From JAZDOK01 sp043798715 (GTDB lineage: Bacteria; Vulcanimicrobiota; JAZDOK01): a stretch of DNA of 64,000 bases. Of the stretch, positions 27,639 through 36,460 are shown piece by piece. The notes under the pieces are model-generated. The model worked only from the letters and a program-made list of their open reading frames with translations. It searched no databases and was not told where the DNA came from. Location of the stretch: positions 1-64,000 of the forward strand of contig JAZDOK010000030.1 of assembly GCA_043798715.1 (NCBI GenBank). The letters run 5' to 3'. Position 1 is the stretch's first letter; the number at the start of each line of letters is the position of its first letter. The translations under genes were made by a program, and so were the position numbers.

Positions 27639-28607
27639 TCAGGCGACGCGAAAACCAATGAAGTTGGCTCTGTAAGAGGGAAGATACCTGTTGCGCCCGG
27701 CGCAGCGGAAGTTTACCCTGGCGCAGTTGTTCCAGGAGCCGCCGCGGACGGCCCTGAACAACCCCATCTCCGTATCGGAAAACCAGTCCGAGCACCACTC
27801 GGAGAGATTTCCGGCCATGTCCCTGACGCCAATTAGGGATTTATCCCCTGAAATGGAGCCGGCAGGGAGAATCTCGTTAAAGCCTTCGTTGGGAATCGAG
27901 TAATTTTTGAAATTGCCGTTGCAATTCTCCTCTTTCCATTCGTACCCCCATGGGTAGGTTCTCCCGTCACTCCCGCGGAAGGCTTTTTCCCATTCCGCCT
28001 CCGTCGGGAGGCGAAGTCCCATCCACTCACAATAGGCATTGGCGTCATTCCAGCTTATCATTACCACCGGGTAATCGGCGACATCCGGGTGAAAATAGGT
28101 CCTCCAGCTCACTCCGGGTTTCCTGGTTATTTTCATGGATTTTGATAAAAAATCATATTCAGCGCAATAACCCCAGCCCTCTTTTTCTGCGTCGGTTACA
28201 TAGTTTGTTTTATGCACAAAGCGATAGAACTGGGCGTTCGTAACTTCGGTTTCTCCGATATAATATTCGCCAAGTAGGACCTCGCGCTTTGGGGTTTCTG
28301 AATCAAAGAGGGCTCTGTCTGCCAGGCAATCATATTCCAGGGTTTCCTGGTATGCGGCCTGTGCCTCGTCGGAGGTCGAGCCCATGTTGAATTTACCGGC
28401 AGGAACTTTTATCAGCTTTGAACAGTCTTTCCAGGTGAACACTTCGGAGGCCGGAAAAGGCGCCAAAGTCGCAGACGGCGGTTTTTCAGGCGCAGAGGCG
28501 GACGAATTTTCTTCTGCAGTGGCGCGTCCACCGGGATTAGAAACAAATAAAGTCAAAAATAATAAAAGTATGATGATTTGCAAAACCGCAGACGGCAACT
28601 TTTTCAT
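27639..28607 (-). CDS. Exported SUMF1 (FGE-fold) protein
   Basis: The 322-residue protein has an N-terminal signal peptide (hydrophobic stretch LQIIILLLFLTLFV), a short Ser/Ala/Pro linker, then a SUMF1 / formylglycine-generating-enzyme fold from about residue 60. Family motifs are VPAGKFNMGS, ETEVTNAQFYRFV, WNDANAYCEWMGLRLPTEAE, YPWG, MAGNLSEWCSDW, VRGGSW and GFRVA. True FGEs carry a Cys-x4-Cys pair after the RGGS motif; here the cysteines (NNC and FRC) do not have that spacing. Sulfatase activation is therefore unlikely, and a binding or scaffold role outside the cytoplasm is more probable. The Shine-Dalgarno is CAGGAGC (28615-28621). It follows the CsgG-SUMF1 fusion gene on the same strand but has its own good promoter. 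Confidence 0.85.
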   Translation of the reverse strand: MKKLPSAVLQIIILLLFLTLFVSNPGGRATAEENSSASAPEKPPSATLAPFPASEVFTWKDCSKLIKVPAGKFNMGSTSDEAQAAYQETLEYDCLADRALFDSETPKREVLLGEYYIGETEVTNAQFYRFVHKTNYVTDAEKEGWGYCAEYDFLSKSMKITRKPGVSWRTYFHPDVADYPVVMISWNDANAYCEWMGLRLPTEAEWEKAFRGSDGRTYPWGYEWKEENCNGNFKNYSIPNEGFNEILPAGSISGDKSLIGVRDMAGNLSEWCSDWFSDTEMGLFRAVRGGSWNNCARVNFRCAGRNRYLPSYRANFIGFRVA

Positions 28608-28635
28608 AAATCCATGCTCCTGAATATTTGCAACT

Positions 28636-28665
28636 ATTATATACGATTACGCATCATGATGACAA
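28636..28665 (-). promoter_or_regulatory. Promoter for the exported SUMF1 gene
   Basis: On the minus strand TTGTCA (28660-28665) is followed after 18 bases by a perfect TATAAT (28636-28641). The predicted start of transcription, about 28629, gives a ~22-base leader that contains the AGGAG ribosome site. Confidence 0.6.
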
Positions 28666-28681
28666 CAGGCGGTTAAACGGA

Positions 28682-31600
28682 TTAATAAGTTTTCTGCACA
28701 TTTCGGGCGCAGCGGAAGCCCGCGAAGAAATACCTGAGATTCGGCAGGTAGGACATCCGGGCGGCACAACGGAAACTGTCCGGAGAAGTATTTACCCAGG
28801 AACCTCCGCGCAGAACCCGGTAAGAGCCGGCAACGGGGCCCCTGGGGTTGGAAGCCGGTGAGCCTACATAGCTCTCCTCGTACCAGTCGGCGCACCACTC
28901 GGCGACATTCCCAGCCATATCCAGGTTCCCAAAGGGGGATTCTCCCGTGGGGAAGCTGCCGACGGGCATGGTCCCGGCCCCCTCGAAAAGATTGACCTTG
29001 CCGGCTGATTCCGTCTTAAAGGAGTTGCAGCACCCATCGGCCCAATCCGGCCCCCAGGGATAGATTTCGCCGGAGGCCCCGCGTGCGGCCTTTTCCCACT
29101 CCGCCTCCGTCGGAAGACGCAGTCCCGCCCACTGACAGTAGGCATTGGCATCGTTCCAGCTCACCACGATCACCGGATGATTGGCGGTGGCGGGGGCGGA
29201 GAAGTTCCTCCAGGAGATCCCGGTTTTCTGGGTCAGTTTAGTTATGCCGTCGAAGGTTTTTTCATAGACATAACCACAGCCTTCAATCTCAGCTTCTGTT
29301 TTGTAGTTCGTCTCATTGACGAAGCGCTCAAACTGCTGGTTGGTGACTTCCGTAAGACCGATTTCATACTCGTCTAAATGGACCGTGTGCTGGGGCATTT
29401 CGGATTCATACTTTTTCCGTTCGCTCGTTTTTCCGGCTTTTTCCCTCTCCCGGATGACGGTATCGATTTCCTGTGGAGCCGAGCCCATTTTGAAATTGCC
29501 GGCCGGGATTCGAATGAGGCGGGTGCCGTCTTTTTCATTGGTCGTGGCGAGGCTGGTCGTGTTCAGGTTGCCCCGCACAAGTTCCGCTTTTTTCCGAATG
29601 GCGTCACATAATTTCCCCTTCTCGGCGGCGTCCCCTTCGCAGTCGAGGCTCTTTTTCAGAAGGCCGTCATACCGGGTCAGTATTTGTGTCAGTTCTCTTT
29701 TGCTGGAGAAAGCGGCGGTCTCTTTATCCAGATCTGATAGTTCCAGGTAGAAGGGAAGGAATTTCCTGCACTCCCCGATTTGTTTTCTTAGAGTCTCCCG
29801 GAGTTCTTCGTCCCTGGTCGTGTAGGGGTCGTCGGAGCTGAAGTCGATCTGGAGAGATTCCAGGGCTTTTATCCGTCCCTCAATGGAGGCATTCGTCCCG
29901 GTTGTTGTCGCCGCCGTCACGGCCTCTTCAAATTTACGCGTCCGCGCGAACCAGGTGCACTGAGGTTCCAGTTCCCTGATTTTAGTTTCGATGGTTCCCT
30001 TGAATTTTTTATCCTCATTGGTGGAAGAGCCGTTTTCCTGGCACTTTTTCAGGATGTCTATAAAGGCTTTTTGCTTTTCGGGCGGAGTGAGACGACTGTC
30101 TGCTTCGAGGTTGGCGTATTCCTCTTTGAAGGCCTGAAGTTTCTGATAACGGGCGCACGGGACTTCAAGCTCCTTAATTTTTTTTCTGACAGTTTCGCGG
30201 AGTTTATCGGCTTCTATAATATTGGGAAGATTATCTTTATATCTACTCAGGAGATCTTCGTAAGCCGCTTTTCTGTCAGGAAATGAGAGTTTCGCATCGG
30301 CATTAAGTGATTGACAAGCAATTTTGAAGCTTTTAAGTTCCTGCTCTTTCTTTCGGGCCTCCTCCAGCCGCTGCCTCTCGGCCTCTTTTTTCAGGGCCGC
30401 CTCCTGCTTCTTTCTTTCAAGTTCCTCTTTACGGGCCTCTTCCAGCTGCTGCTTTCGCTCCAGCTCCTTCTTACGGGACTCCTCCAGCCGCTGCTTCTCG
30501 GCCTCGTTCTTCAGGGCCGCCTCCTGCTTCTTTTTTTCCAGCTCCTCTTTACGGGCCTCAGCCTGTTGCTGCTTCATCTCCAGGTCCTGCTTCCGGGATT
30601 CCTCCAGTTGCTGCTTCTCGGCCTCGTTCTTCAGGGCCGCCTCCTGCTTCTTTTTTTCCAGATCCTCTTTACGGGCCTCAGCCTGTTGCTGCTTCATCTC
30701 CAGGTCCTGCTTCCGGGACTCCTCCAGTTGCTGCTTCTCGGCCTCGTTCTTCAGGGCCGCCTCCTGCTTCTTTCTTTCAATCTCTTTTCTGCGATTATCC
30801 GCTTGCTGAACAGCCTGGGCGTCCCCGCTCTTTATTCCCAGGTCTTTCTGAATTTCCGCCCGGAGTTTTTCGTCCTCTTCAGTGTAGGAATCGTCGTCGC
30901 TGTACTTCTTCAGAAGCGCTTCCAGTGCTTTCTTTTTTTCGGTGGGTGGCAGGGTCTTTTTTGCTTTCAATGTTGAAAATTCCGACTTGAAACTTCTCAA
31001 CCAGTTGGACCAGATGGACTGGTTTCCCAGAAGCTCAATCTTTCCCTTGATATCTTCCTTGAATTTTTCATCTTCTTCCGTGTGCGGGTCGTCGTCGCCG
31101 TATTGCGCAAGAAGCTCCTCATAGGCTTTTTTTCTGGCTTCAGGCGAGAGGTTTTTATCGGATTCCACTGAGCTCACGTTTTTCCTGAAACGATTAAGCC
31201 AATCCGCCCATATAACCTGATTCTCCAGGTATTCCATGTCATTCCTGACGTCTTCTCTCAGTTTTTTGTATTCATCACCCTGGGGAATTTCTTTCAGAAG
31301 CTTTTCCAGGGCCTTTTTTCTGTCAACCAAAGGCTTTGCGGAATCTGACATAATGGCGTCGTATTCATTTTTAAATTTCTCCAGCACTCGATCTTCCGGC
31401 TTTACCGCCGCAGGAAGGCTTTCGGCAGCAGGAGGAGGCGCGGCGGCCGGAACTTCTTCAAGGCTCTTGGGTGGAGGTTGGCTCTGGGGTTCGGCAGGGC
31501 CGGCCTTGGCCATCTTCACGATATCTCCGGGCTTGGGATTGCCTGTTTTTTCCAGGACAGTCCCCTTGGAGATTCTCTTGGAAACCGAATTAATCTGCAT

Positions 31601-32476
31601 GAGGCCGATCTCGTTAAGTTCGACATCGAGGAGCTCCTTGGTGTCCGGATCCCGGAGCTCCTTCCCCTTTGAAAAGATGGTCAGGCGTTGTCCGGCGGAG
31701 ATTTCTCCCTCACCCATATTGACGGTGACGATACCCTGATCCACGTCCACCACTTTCCCCTCAGGTTCCGCCCTGACCGCGTCAACAAACTTCCGCAGCA
31801 GGCTCAAAATCGCCTTGTCCGTAGCTTTGCCGAGGATGGATTCCCTGAATTCCGTCATCCCGAAACTCTGCCCGGACATACTGGTGCTTGAAGCCGTTTC
31901 TTCGCCAATCCCCTTTTCGGCAAACTCAATCGCGCCCGTATCGGTATTGATCAGGCGGGCATCGATGGCCACCTTAGCTTTTCTGGTCTTTGTGTCAAGG
32001 GTGTTCAGAGACGTGTTTGTCGAACCGAAGAGGGTTAGAAGCGAGCCGATTCCTGTACTGGATTCGGCAATGGAAAATTCAGTAACTTTGCCCGTGATCA
32101 GATAGCGTACGCCCATGACCCGGCCGACTTTGGCGGCCGTCGCTGTATCTAAGATCCCGATTCCTCCCAACCCCTGCTCCTCGAGGACTTTTTTGAGATG
32201 TTCCCGCTCAATGACAGTGAAAGCATTGCTCTTGACGAGCTCGGTCACGAAGGAGTCGGCGATCCCCTCGCCTGGTTTAAAATCGCCGCTCCACCACTTT
32301 TTCAGCGAACCGTCTTCAAAGGGAAGAACGGCGATTTTCGGCCTGGCCGCGTGGACTCCGAAGAAGGATAGCGGCAGGAGGAGGAGGAACATGAAGAGCA
32401 GGATTCTCGTTGATTTTCCAGTCAAAAAAGAAGGCACCTTCCCTTGTTTTTTACTCGCGCCCCCGCTCCCCGCCAT
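28682..32476 (-). CDS. CsgG domain - coiled coil - SUMF1 fusion protein
   Basis: This 1,264-residue protein has five visible parts. A signal peptide comes first (ILLFMFLLLLPLSFF). A CsgG-like domain follows (about 46-240; PKIAVLPFEDG, FTVIEREHLKKVLEEQGLG, GVRYLITGKV). Next is an FlgT-C-like region (about 245-335) and a Pro/Ala linker. Then come ~70-residue helical units (DDDPHTEEDEKFKE type) on both sides of a charged coiled coil (about 555-715), the coil itself built from 40-residue repeats. Last is a SUMF1 domain (about 985-1260; IPAGNFKMGS, RLPTEAEWEKA, GNVAEWCADW, RGGSW, AGFRCA). CsgG-family proteins act at the outer membrane; SUMF1 domains bind or modify ligands. The FGE catalytic Cys pair is absent. 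The ATG at 32476 has no clear Shine-Dalgarno; a TTG at 32425, preceded by AAGGGAAGG, gives a more normal signal peptide and may be the real start. Confidence 0.85.
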   Translation of the reverse strand: MAGSGGASKKQGKVPSFLTGKSTRILLFMFLLLLPLSFFGVHAARPKIAVLPFEDGSLKKWWSGDFKPGEGIADSFVTELVKSNAFTVIEREHLKKVLEEQGLGGIGILDTATAAKVGRVMGVRYLITGKVTEFSIAESSTGIGSLLTLFGSTNTSLNTLDTKTRKAKVAIDARLINTDTGAIEFAEKGIGEETASSTSMSGQSFGMTEFRESILGKATDKAILSLLRKFVDAVRAEPEGKVVDVDQGIVTVNMGEGEISAGQRLTIFSKGKELRDPDTKELLDVELNEIGLMQINSVSKRISKGTVLEKTGNPKPGDIVKMAKAGPAEPQSQPPPKSLEEVPAAAPPPAAESLPAAVKPEDRVLEKFKNEYDAIMSDSAKPLVDRKKALEKLLKEIPQGDEYKKLREDVRNDMEYLENQVIWADWLNRFRKNVSSVESDKNLSPEARKKAYEELLAQYGDDDPHTEEDEKFKEDIKGKIELLGNQSIWSNWLRSFKSEFSTLKAKKTLPPTEKKKALEALLKKYSDDDSYTEEDEKLRAEIQKDLGIKSGDAQAVQQADNRRKEIERKKQEAALKNEAEKQQLEESRKQDLEMKQQQAEARKEDLEKKKQEAALKNEAEKQQLEESRKQDLEMKQQQAEARKEELEKKKQEAALKNEAEKQRLEESRKKELERKQQLEEARKEELERKKQEAALKKEAERQRLEEARKKEQELKSFKIACQSLNADAKLSFPDRKAAYEDLLSRYKDNLPNIIEADKLRETVRKKIKELEVPCARYQKLQAFKEEYANLEADSRLTPPEKQKAFIDILKKCQENGSSTNEDKKFKGTIETKIRELEPQCTWFARTRKFEEAVTAATTTGTNASIEGRIKALESLQIDFSSDDPYTTRDEELRETLRKQIGECRKFLPFYLELSDLDKETAAFSSKRELTQILTRYDGLLKKSLDCEGDAAEKGKLCDAIRKKAELVRGNLNTTSLATTNEKDGTRLIRIPAGNFKMGSAPQEIDTVIREREKAGKTSERKKYESEMPQHTVHLDEYEIGLTEVTNQQFERFVNETNYKTEAEIEGCGYVYEKTFDGITKLTQKTGISWRNFSAPATANHPVIVVSWNDANAYCQWAGLRLPTEAEWEKAARGASGEIYPWGPDWADGCCNSFKTESAGKVNLFEGAGTMPVGSFPTGESPFGNLDMAGNVAEWCADWYEESYVGSPASNPRGPVAGSYRVLRGGSWVNTSPDSFRCAARMSYLPNLRYFFAGFRCARNVQKTY
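30361..30783 (-). repeat. 120-bp tandem repeat encoding the coiled coil
   Basis: Blocks starting at 30361, 30481, 30601 and 30721 share CCTCCAG(C/T)(C/T)GCTGC at the same phase, exactly 120 bases apart. Copies 30481 and 30601 are almost identical. They encode 40-residue units such as KKKQEAALKNEAEKQ and QLEESRKQDLEMKQQQAEAR. A repeat this regular should vary in copy number by slippage or recombination. Confidence 0.9.
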
Positions 32477-32633
32477 CGGCGGGGCTGAAAAAGCAGAGGA
32501 CGCCGGTTAAAATTCCTGACTTCTTTTTCTTCTACGTGGGATAGGGATGTCCTCCATCTGGAACGTTCATCTTGACTTCCGCTTTTTTTTCTGTCTGAAG
32601 AGGGCTTGCTTACCTCTTTACAAAAAGGAAGGA

Positions 32634-32661
32634 TTGTAGTAGATTCATATTAAATTATGAT
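32634..32661 (+). promoter_or_regulatory. Candidate promoter for the GT-C-like gene
   Basis: TTGTAG (32634-32639) lies 16 bases before TATGAT (32656-32661). The predicted leader of about 24 bases contains the GGAGGGG ribosome site. The -10 is good and the -35 is weak. The rest of the 215-base divergent gap shows no other clear element. Confidence 0.35.
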
Positions 32662-32691
32662 TTTGCATGCATTTTCTGCGGAGGGGATTTG

Positions 32692-34458
32692 ATGTCAGAA
32701 TTTTGGCCTAAACTCCGGCGATATATCCAGGAAAGAGATGTGATCACTTTCCTGGCCCTCTTTGCCGGGATTTTTCTTCTGGATATTCACTATTTCGCCT
32801 GCGATCTCACGCCCGATGACATTATGTATGCCCAGGATACGGAGAACGGACCCATCATAAATCCAGGTTCGTTCTGGCGTTCTTCGCACATTCTGTGGAG
32901 TGTCACCACATTTTTCTTCCACCGGCTCTGGCAGTCTTGTGGATATTCAGGCGGCGCCATTCTCCCGATGCAGACTTTGAGTATCATGTACACGGCCCTG
33001 AGCGTGGGAGTTTTGTTCCTGATCCTCCACCGGCTGACCAGAGACTGGCTTGTCTCCGTGGTGATGGCTCTGACGTTTCATTTTTCAGCCTGGGTCTGGC
33101 AGGCCGCTCTGCACCCGAAAATCTATCCAAGCGCTGTTTTATTCCAGCTTCTGGCCATCTATTTTATATGTTTCTCGACCCCGGGGAAGAGCCGGGGCCC
33201 AATTATGGGGGGGCTTTGCCAGGCGCTCTCAATTCTCCACCATTTCGCGACAATCTTCTTCGTGCCGGCCCCTCTGGTCTTTTTCCTTCTGCAGAAAACT
33301 TCGTTAAAGACGAAATTAAGGGATGCCGGTCTTTACCTGGGCTTTTCGCTTTTTCTCTCGTTTGGTTTTATATACTATGCCTATCGGGCCCTGATTCATT
33401 GCGATCCCGGGCCCCGGCTTTCGTTTTTTATCGATTGGCTGATCATGAGAAAAGCGACGACGGGGGCCTTTGTAGCTCAACGCAACCTCTCGGAGTATTT
33501 CCGATTCCTCAACGAGCAGATCGTCGGAAATTTCCCTCCGCCGGCGGTCACACGTCCGGACTGGATGCCGACGATGACATACGGGGCCACGGTGAAACGC
33601 GGGATCTACGGCTCTTTCTTTCTGGGACTTCTTGCCGTTCTGCTGGGCCTGCTGAGTTTGGCCGCCGGCAGGATCACGGAGAAAATGAGACCCCTGAGCC
33701 GTCCGTTTCAGCACGTTCTTGCCTCATGGAAGGCAAATCTGGCGTATTTTTGCTTTTTTGCAGCCGGCCTGCTTCTAATGCTCTTTGCCTTTTACGTGGT
33801 GGACCCGCACAATGGCCTCATCTTCATAGTTCTGGCCCCGTTTTTTCTACTCCTCGGCCTGTGCGTGGCTCCGCTTAAGATCCCTCAGCCCAGGAGCCTT
33901 TTCCCCTGGTTTTATAACGGCATAATCAATGGCGCGCTGGTGGTGCTCATGCTTCTGGTCATCAGAATCAATTTGGCCAGCGGAATCTATCCCAGCAGCC
34001 GTATCGAAAACAATGTGGAGCTGACGCGGGTCCTTTCTCTTAAGAAGTATTTGAGAAGCGATGATGTCATAGTCGTCCTGGGATTTTTCCCCGACGCACG
34101 GTATTTTCAATATTTTCTCGGAGCCAGGGTAATTGAAATTCAACTGCTTTTTCAGTGGTACAACAAGAACAGCTCCGTCTTCGGCCCCCCCGTGGATCCC
34201 TACCTCAAGTTGGGCGAGATTATCAACGAGGAAGCCGGGAAACACCGGGTCTTTCTTTATTCCAGCCTGTTTCGGCCCGAGATACCCATGATGATACGTC
34301 AGTACCCGCCCTTCATGGGCATGAATGCCGAGCGATTCAACAGTTTCTTCAAAAAAAATTATCGTCTAATCTTTTACCGGCAGGCCGATCCCAATGCAAT
34401 TTTATACAGGCTCGTCCCCAGGAGTGGAAATATATCCCTTCTATGTGCTATAAAGTAA
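32692..34458 (+). CDS. Polytopic membrane protein, GT-C glycosyltransferase-like
   Basis: The protein has about 588 residues from the ATG at 32692 (GGAGGGG eight bases upstream); a TTG one codon earlier is less likely. It has roughly ten hydrophobic segments over residues 20-440 and a soluble C-terminal tail of ~130 residues. The first external loop contains acidic residues (DLTPDDIMYAQDTE), the place where GT-C enzymes (PMT/ArnT type, lipid-phosphate sugar donors) keep their catalytic acid. No family motif is decisive, so a membrane glycosyltransferase is an inference. The radical SAM gene begins 14 bases downstream and a GT2 enzyme of the polyprenyl-phosphate-sugar synthase type is close by on the other strand, which fits a lipid-linked glycosylation role. 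Confidence 0.55.
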   Translation: MSEFWPKLRRYIQERDVITFLALFAGIFLLDIHYFACDLTPDDIMYAQDTENGPIINPGSFWRSSHILWSVTTFFFHRLWQSCGYSGGAILPMQTLSIMYTALSVGVLFLILHRLTRDWLVSVVMALTFHFSAWVWQAALHPKIYPSAVLFQLLAIYFICFSTPGKSRGPIMGGLCQALSILHHFATIFFVPAPLVFFLLQKTSLKTKLRDAGLYLGFSLFLSFGFIYYAYRALIHCDPGPRLSFFIDWLIMRKATTGAFVAQRNLSEYFRFLNEQIVGNFPPPAVTRPDWMPTMTYGATVKRGIYGSFFLGLLAVLLGLLSLAAGRITEKMRPLSRPFQHVLASWKANLAYFCFFAAGLLLMLFAFYVVDPHNGLIFIVLAPFFLLLGLCVAPLKIPQPRSLFPWFYNGIINGALVVLMLLVIRINLASGIYPSSRIENNVELTRVLSLKKYLRSDDVIVVLGFFPDARYFQYFLGARVIEIQLLFQWYNKNSSVFGPPVDPYLKLGEIINEEAGKHRVFLYSSLFRPEIPMMIRQYPPFMGMNAERFNSFFKKNYRLIFYRQADPNAILYRLVPRSGNISLLCAIK

Positions 34459-34472
34459 GTGGAGGACTTCGT

Positions 34473-35732
34473 ATGACCAATGCCTACAGCCTGGAACTTA
34501 CAAATAGTTGTAACAACCGCTGCATCTTCTGTGCAACGGATCATCACATCGCCTACCGATCCATGGAGCAGCTTCGTTTTGAAATCTGCAGGGCCCGGGA
34601 GAGCGGTGCCGAGCGCCTCGACCTGTCCGGCGGCGAACCCACCATTCACCCCAGGATAGCCGATATCGCCGCCATGGGCAAGCGCCTGAAATTCGACCTC
34701 ATCTATCTCAAGACAAACGGCCGGAAGCTGGCCGATATTAACTTTCTTAGAAAATTGATTGATTCGGGAGTCAACGAGGTCCTGATCGCCCTTCACGGCC
34801 ACAACTCAGAAGTTCAGGACGCCCTGACCTGCCGCCCCGGTAGTTTCGACGAGGCGGTACAGGGCATCAAGAACTGCCTGATCACCGGAGTGAAACTGGC
34901 CACCCTCTCCGTGGTGACTACCATGAATTATAAGTACCTTCCGGAGATTACAAAATTCATGTTTTCCATGGTCAAGGATCATCACGCCTTTGCCTACTGT
35001 TATCCTACGGCCAGCAGCTACAATAATTTCGACCAGATAGTGCCTTGGTATCGTGACGTTCAGCCATACCTGCTTGAGGCCTTAAAGCTGATTGAATCCT
35101 ACAATTCCACTTCCAATCTCGACAACATCCCTCTCTGCATCATCCCCGGGTACGAACGGTACTGCAATTTTCTGACGACGGGGGGAGATCTGTGCCACCC
35201 CATGCATGAGTATGGGCCCCGCTGTCAGGAGTGCCTCTATTACGCCATCTGCGACGGGATGCCTCCAACCTACACCAGGTCGCGGGGTTGGGATGAGTTC
35301 GTACCTGTGACCCAGCCCCGGGAGGCCGAGACCGAGGCCGAGACGCCAAAAAAAGTCGTGGTGGAGGGAGACAAGGTGCTGGCGCTTTGCGAGGCTTTTG
35401 TCGAAAAAAGTTTTGGAGGAGTGATCTGGGATCGCAACCACATAGTGATTCTGACTCCCCGGGGAGTTGAATTGGTCAAGCATTTCGACGGGCGGACGAC
35501 TCTGCGCGAAATCAGGGAAAAATACGGGGAAAAGGCTCTTAATTTCGCTGTTTCGATGTCACAGAAAAATTTTGCTCAAATCTGCAAACCATTAAAACAG
35601 CCATGGGCGGTTACCAATTCTTTTTCGTATATCAATTCCACGAAAAAGCCGACCGTTAAGACCGGTGATGACGAATTCGAATACAGCATGTACCAGCCGC
35701 TCTCTCCCTATCCCCTGGTCAGCCTGGCCTGA
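34473..35732 (+). CDS. Radical SAM protein with C-terminal Cys cluster and PqqD-like tail
   Basis: The 419-residue protein starts at ATG 34473 with GGAGG eight bases upstream; a longer frame from 34155 would overlap the previous gene and lacks a ribosome site. The radical SAM signature is CNNRCIFC (Cys-x3-Cys-x2-Cys, binding the 4Fe-4S cluster that cleaves S-adenosylmethionine), followed by LDLSGGEPT. Residues about 225-270 carry further cysteines (DLCHPM, RCQECLYYAIC), resembling a SPASM-type auxiliary cluster. Residues about 330-375 (VELVKHFDGRTTLREIREKY) look like a PqqD-type peptide-binding fold. This layout is typical of enzymes that modify peptides, but no precursor peptide was found nearby, so the substrate is unknown. 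It is probably co-transcribed with the GT-C-like gene. Confidence 0.75.
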   Translation: MTNAYSLELTNSCNNRCIFCATDHHIAYRSMEQLRFEICRARESGAERLDLSGGEPTIHPRIADIAAMGKRLKFDLIYLKTNGRKLADINFLRKLIDSGVNEVLIALHGHNSEVQDALTCRPGSFDEAVQGIKNCLITGVKLATLSVVTTMNYKYLPEITKFMFSMVKDHHAFAYCYPTASSYNNFDQIVPWYRDVQPYLLEALKLIESYNSTSNLDNIPLCIIPGYERYCNFLTTGGDLCHPMHEYGPRCQECLYYAICDGMPPTYTRSRGWDEFVPVTQPREAETEAETPKKVVVEGDKVLALCEAFVEKSFGGVIWDRNHIVILTPRGVELVKHFDGRTTLREIREKYGEKALNFAVSMSQKNFAQICKPLKQPWAVTNSFSYINSTKKPTVKTGDDEFEYSMYQPLSPYPLVSLA

Positions 35733-35761
35733 CGCGGGATGCCGCACAGTTTGGGAGAGTC

Positions 35762-36454
35762 CTACGGGGTGAAGCGGTTTTTAATGATGCTCCAGAGGAT
35801 GACATAGAAATCCACCCAGCGCAGTTTTTTGCCCTCGGCAATTGAACGGGCCGTGTAATCGATGGGAATTTCGAGAATCGGAATCGCTTTTTTTTCAAAT
35901 TTTGCCGTAATGTCCGCGTCCAGCTCAAAGCCCTTGAAAGAAAGGTCAATGCTGCGGATGGCCTCGCGCGTGAAGGCTTTGTAGCAACTGCAGACGTCGG
36001 TGAGACGGGCGCCGTAAAGCATATTGTTGGCCATCGTGAGCGCCTTGTTGCCGTAATAGATGGCCCTCCTCATGTTCCGGCAGGTGCCGAGGAATCGGGA
36101 GCCGTAGACGACGGAAGCCCTGCCGCTCCTGATGGGATCCACCAGGGCCGGGTAGGCCCTGGGGTCGTATTCTAGATCGGCGTCCTGGATAATGAGGATC
36201 TCCCCGCTTGAAAGCTCGATGCCTGCTCTGACGGCGCTTCCCTTGCCGCAATTACGTTCCAGCCGGTGGTAGAGGATGGGGTAGTCATGCTGAAGTTCGA
36301 GGGCCACCTCCCCTGTTTTATCGGTGGAGCCGTCGTCCACGATGACGATCTCAAAAGCCATTCCAACCCTTAAAGCCGAATCATGGACGCGCCTCAAGAC
36401 TTCGCGGAGGCTCAGGGCCTCATTGAAAACCGGAATGAGAATCGAAAGTTTCAT
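35762..36454 (-). CDS. GT2 glycosyltransferase, polyprenyl-phosphate sugar synthase type
   Basis: The 230-residue protein is a compact GT-A fold enzyme: LSILIPVFNEA at the N-terminus, IVIVDDGSTDKTGEV for nucleotide-sugar binding, GKGSAVRAG, and the metal-binding IQDADLEYDP. VYGSRF and DVCSCYKAF are typical of dolichyl/polyprenyl-phosphate mannosyl- or glucosyltransferases of the DPM1 group. There is no membrane anchor. It would transfer a sugar from a nucleotide donor to a lipid phosphate at the inner face of the membrane, making donors for a GT-C enzyme such as the protein encoded just across the junction. No Shine-Dalgarno precedes the ATG; a promoter ends six bases before it. It is convergent with the radical SAM gene. 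Confidence 0.88.
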   Translation of the reverse strand: MKLSILIPVFNEALSLREVLRRVHDSALRVGMAFEIVIVDDGSTDKTGEVALELQHDYPILYHRLERNCGKGSAVRAGIELSSGEILIIQDADLEYDPRAYPALVDPIRSGRASVVYGSRFLGTCRNMRRAIYYGNKALTMANNMLYGARLTDVCSCYKAFTREAIRSIDLSFKGFELDADITAKFEKKAIPILEIPIDYTARSIAEGKKLRWVDFYVILWSIIKNRFTP

Positions 36455-36460
36455 ATAGTC

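Noticed and set aside
30361..30840. Possible CRISPR array because of regular repeats
   Set aside because: The 120-base units are continuous coding sequence without spacers; no cas genes are present. No CRISPR array was found in the window.
30311..30976. Leu-rich plus-strand frame resembling a membrane protein
   Set aside because: It is the antisense of the coiled-coil repeat (Glu/Lys codons read backward give Leu/Phe), not a gene.
32895..33878. 327-residue plus-strand frame
   Set aside because: It is out of frame within the GT-C-like gene, which has the hydrophobic pattern and a good ribosome site.
34155..34472. N-terminal extension of the radical SAM frame
   Set aside because: It overlaps the end of the previous gene and has no ribosome site. 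ATG 34473 follows GGAGG and begins just before the CxxxCxxC motif.
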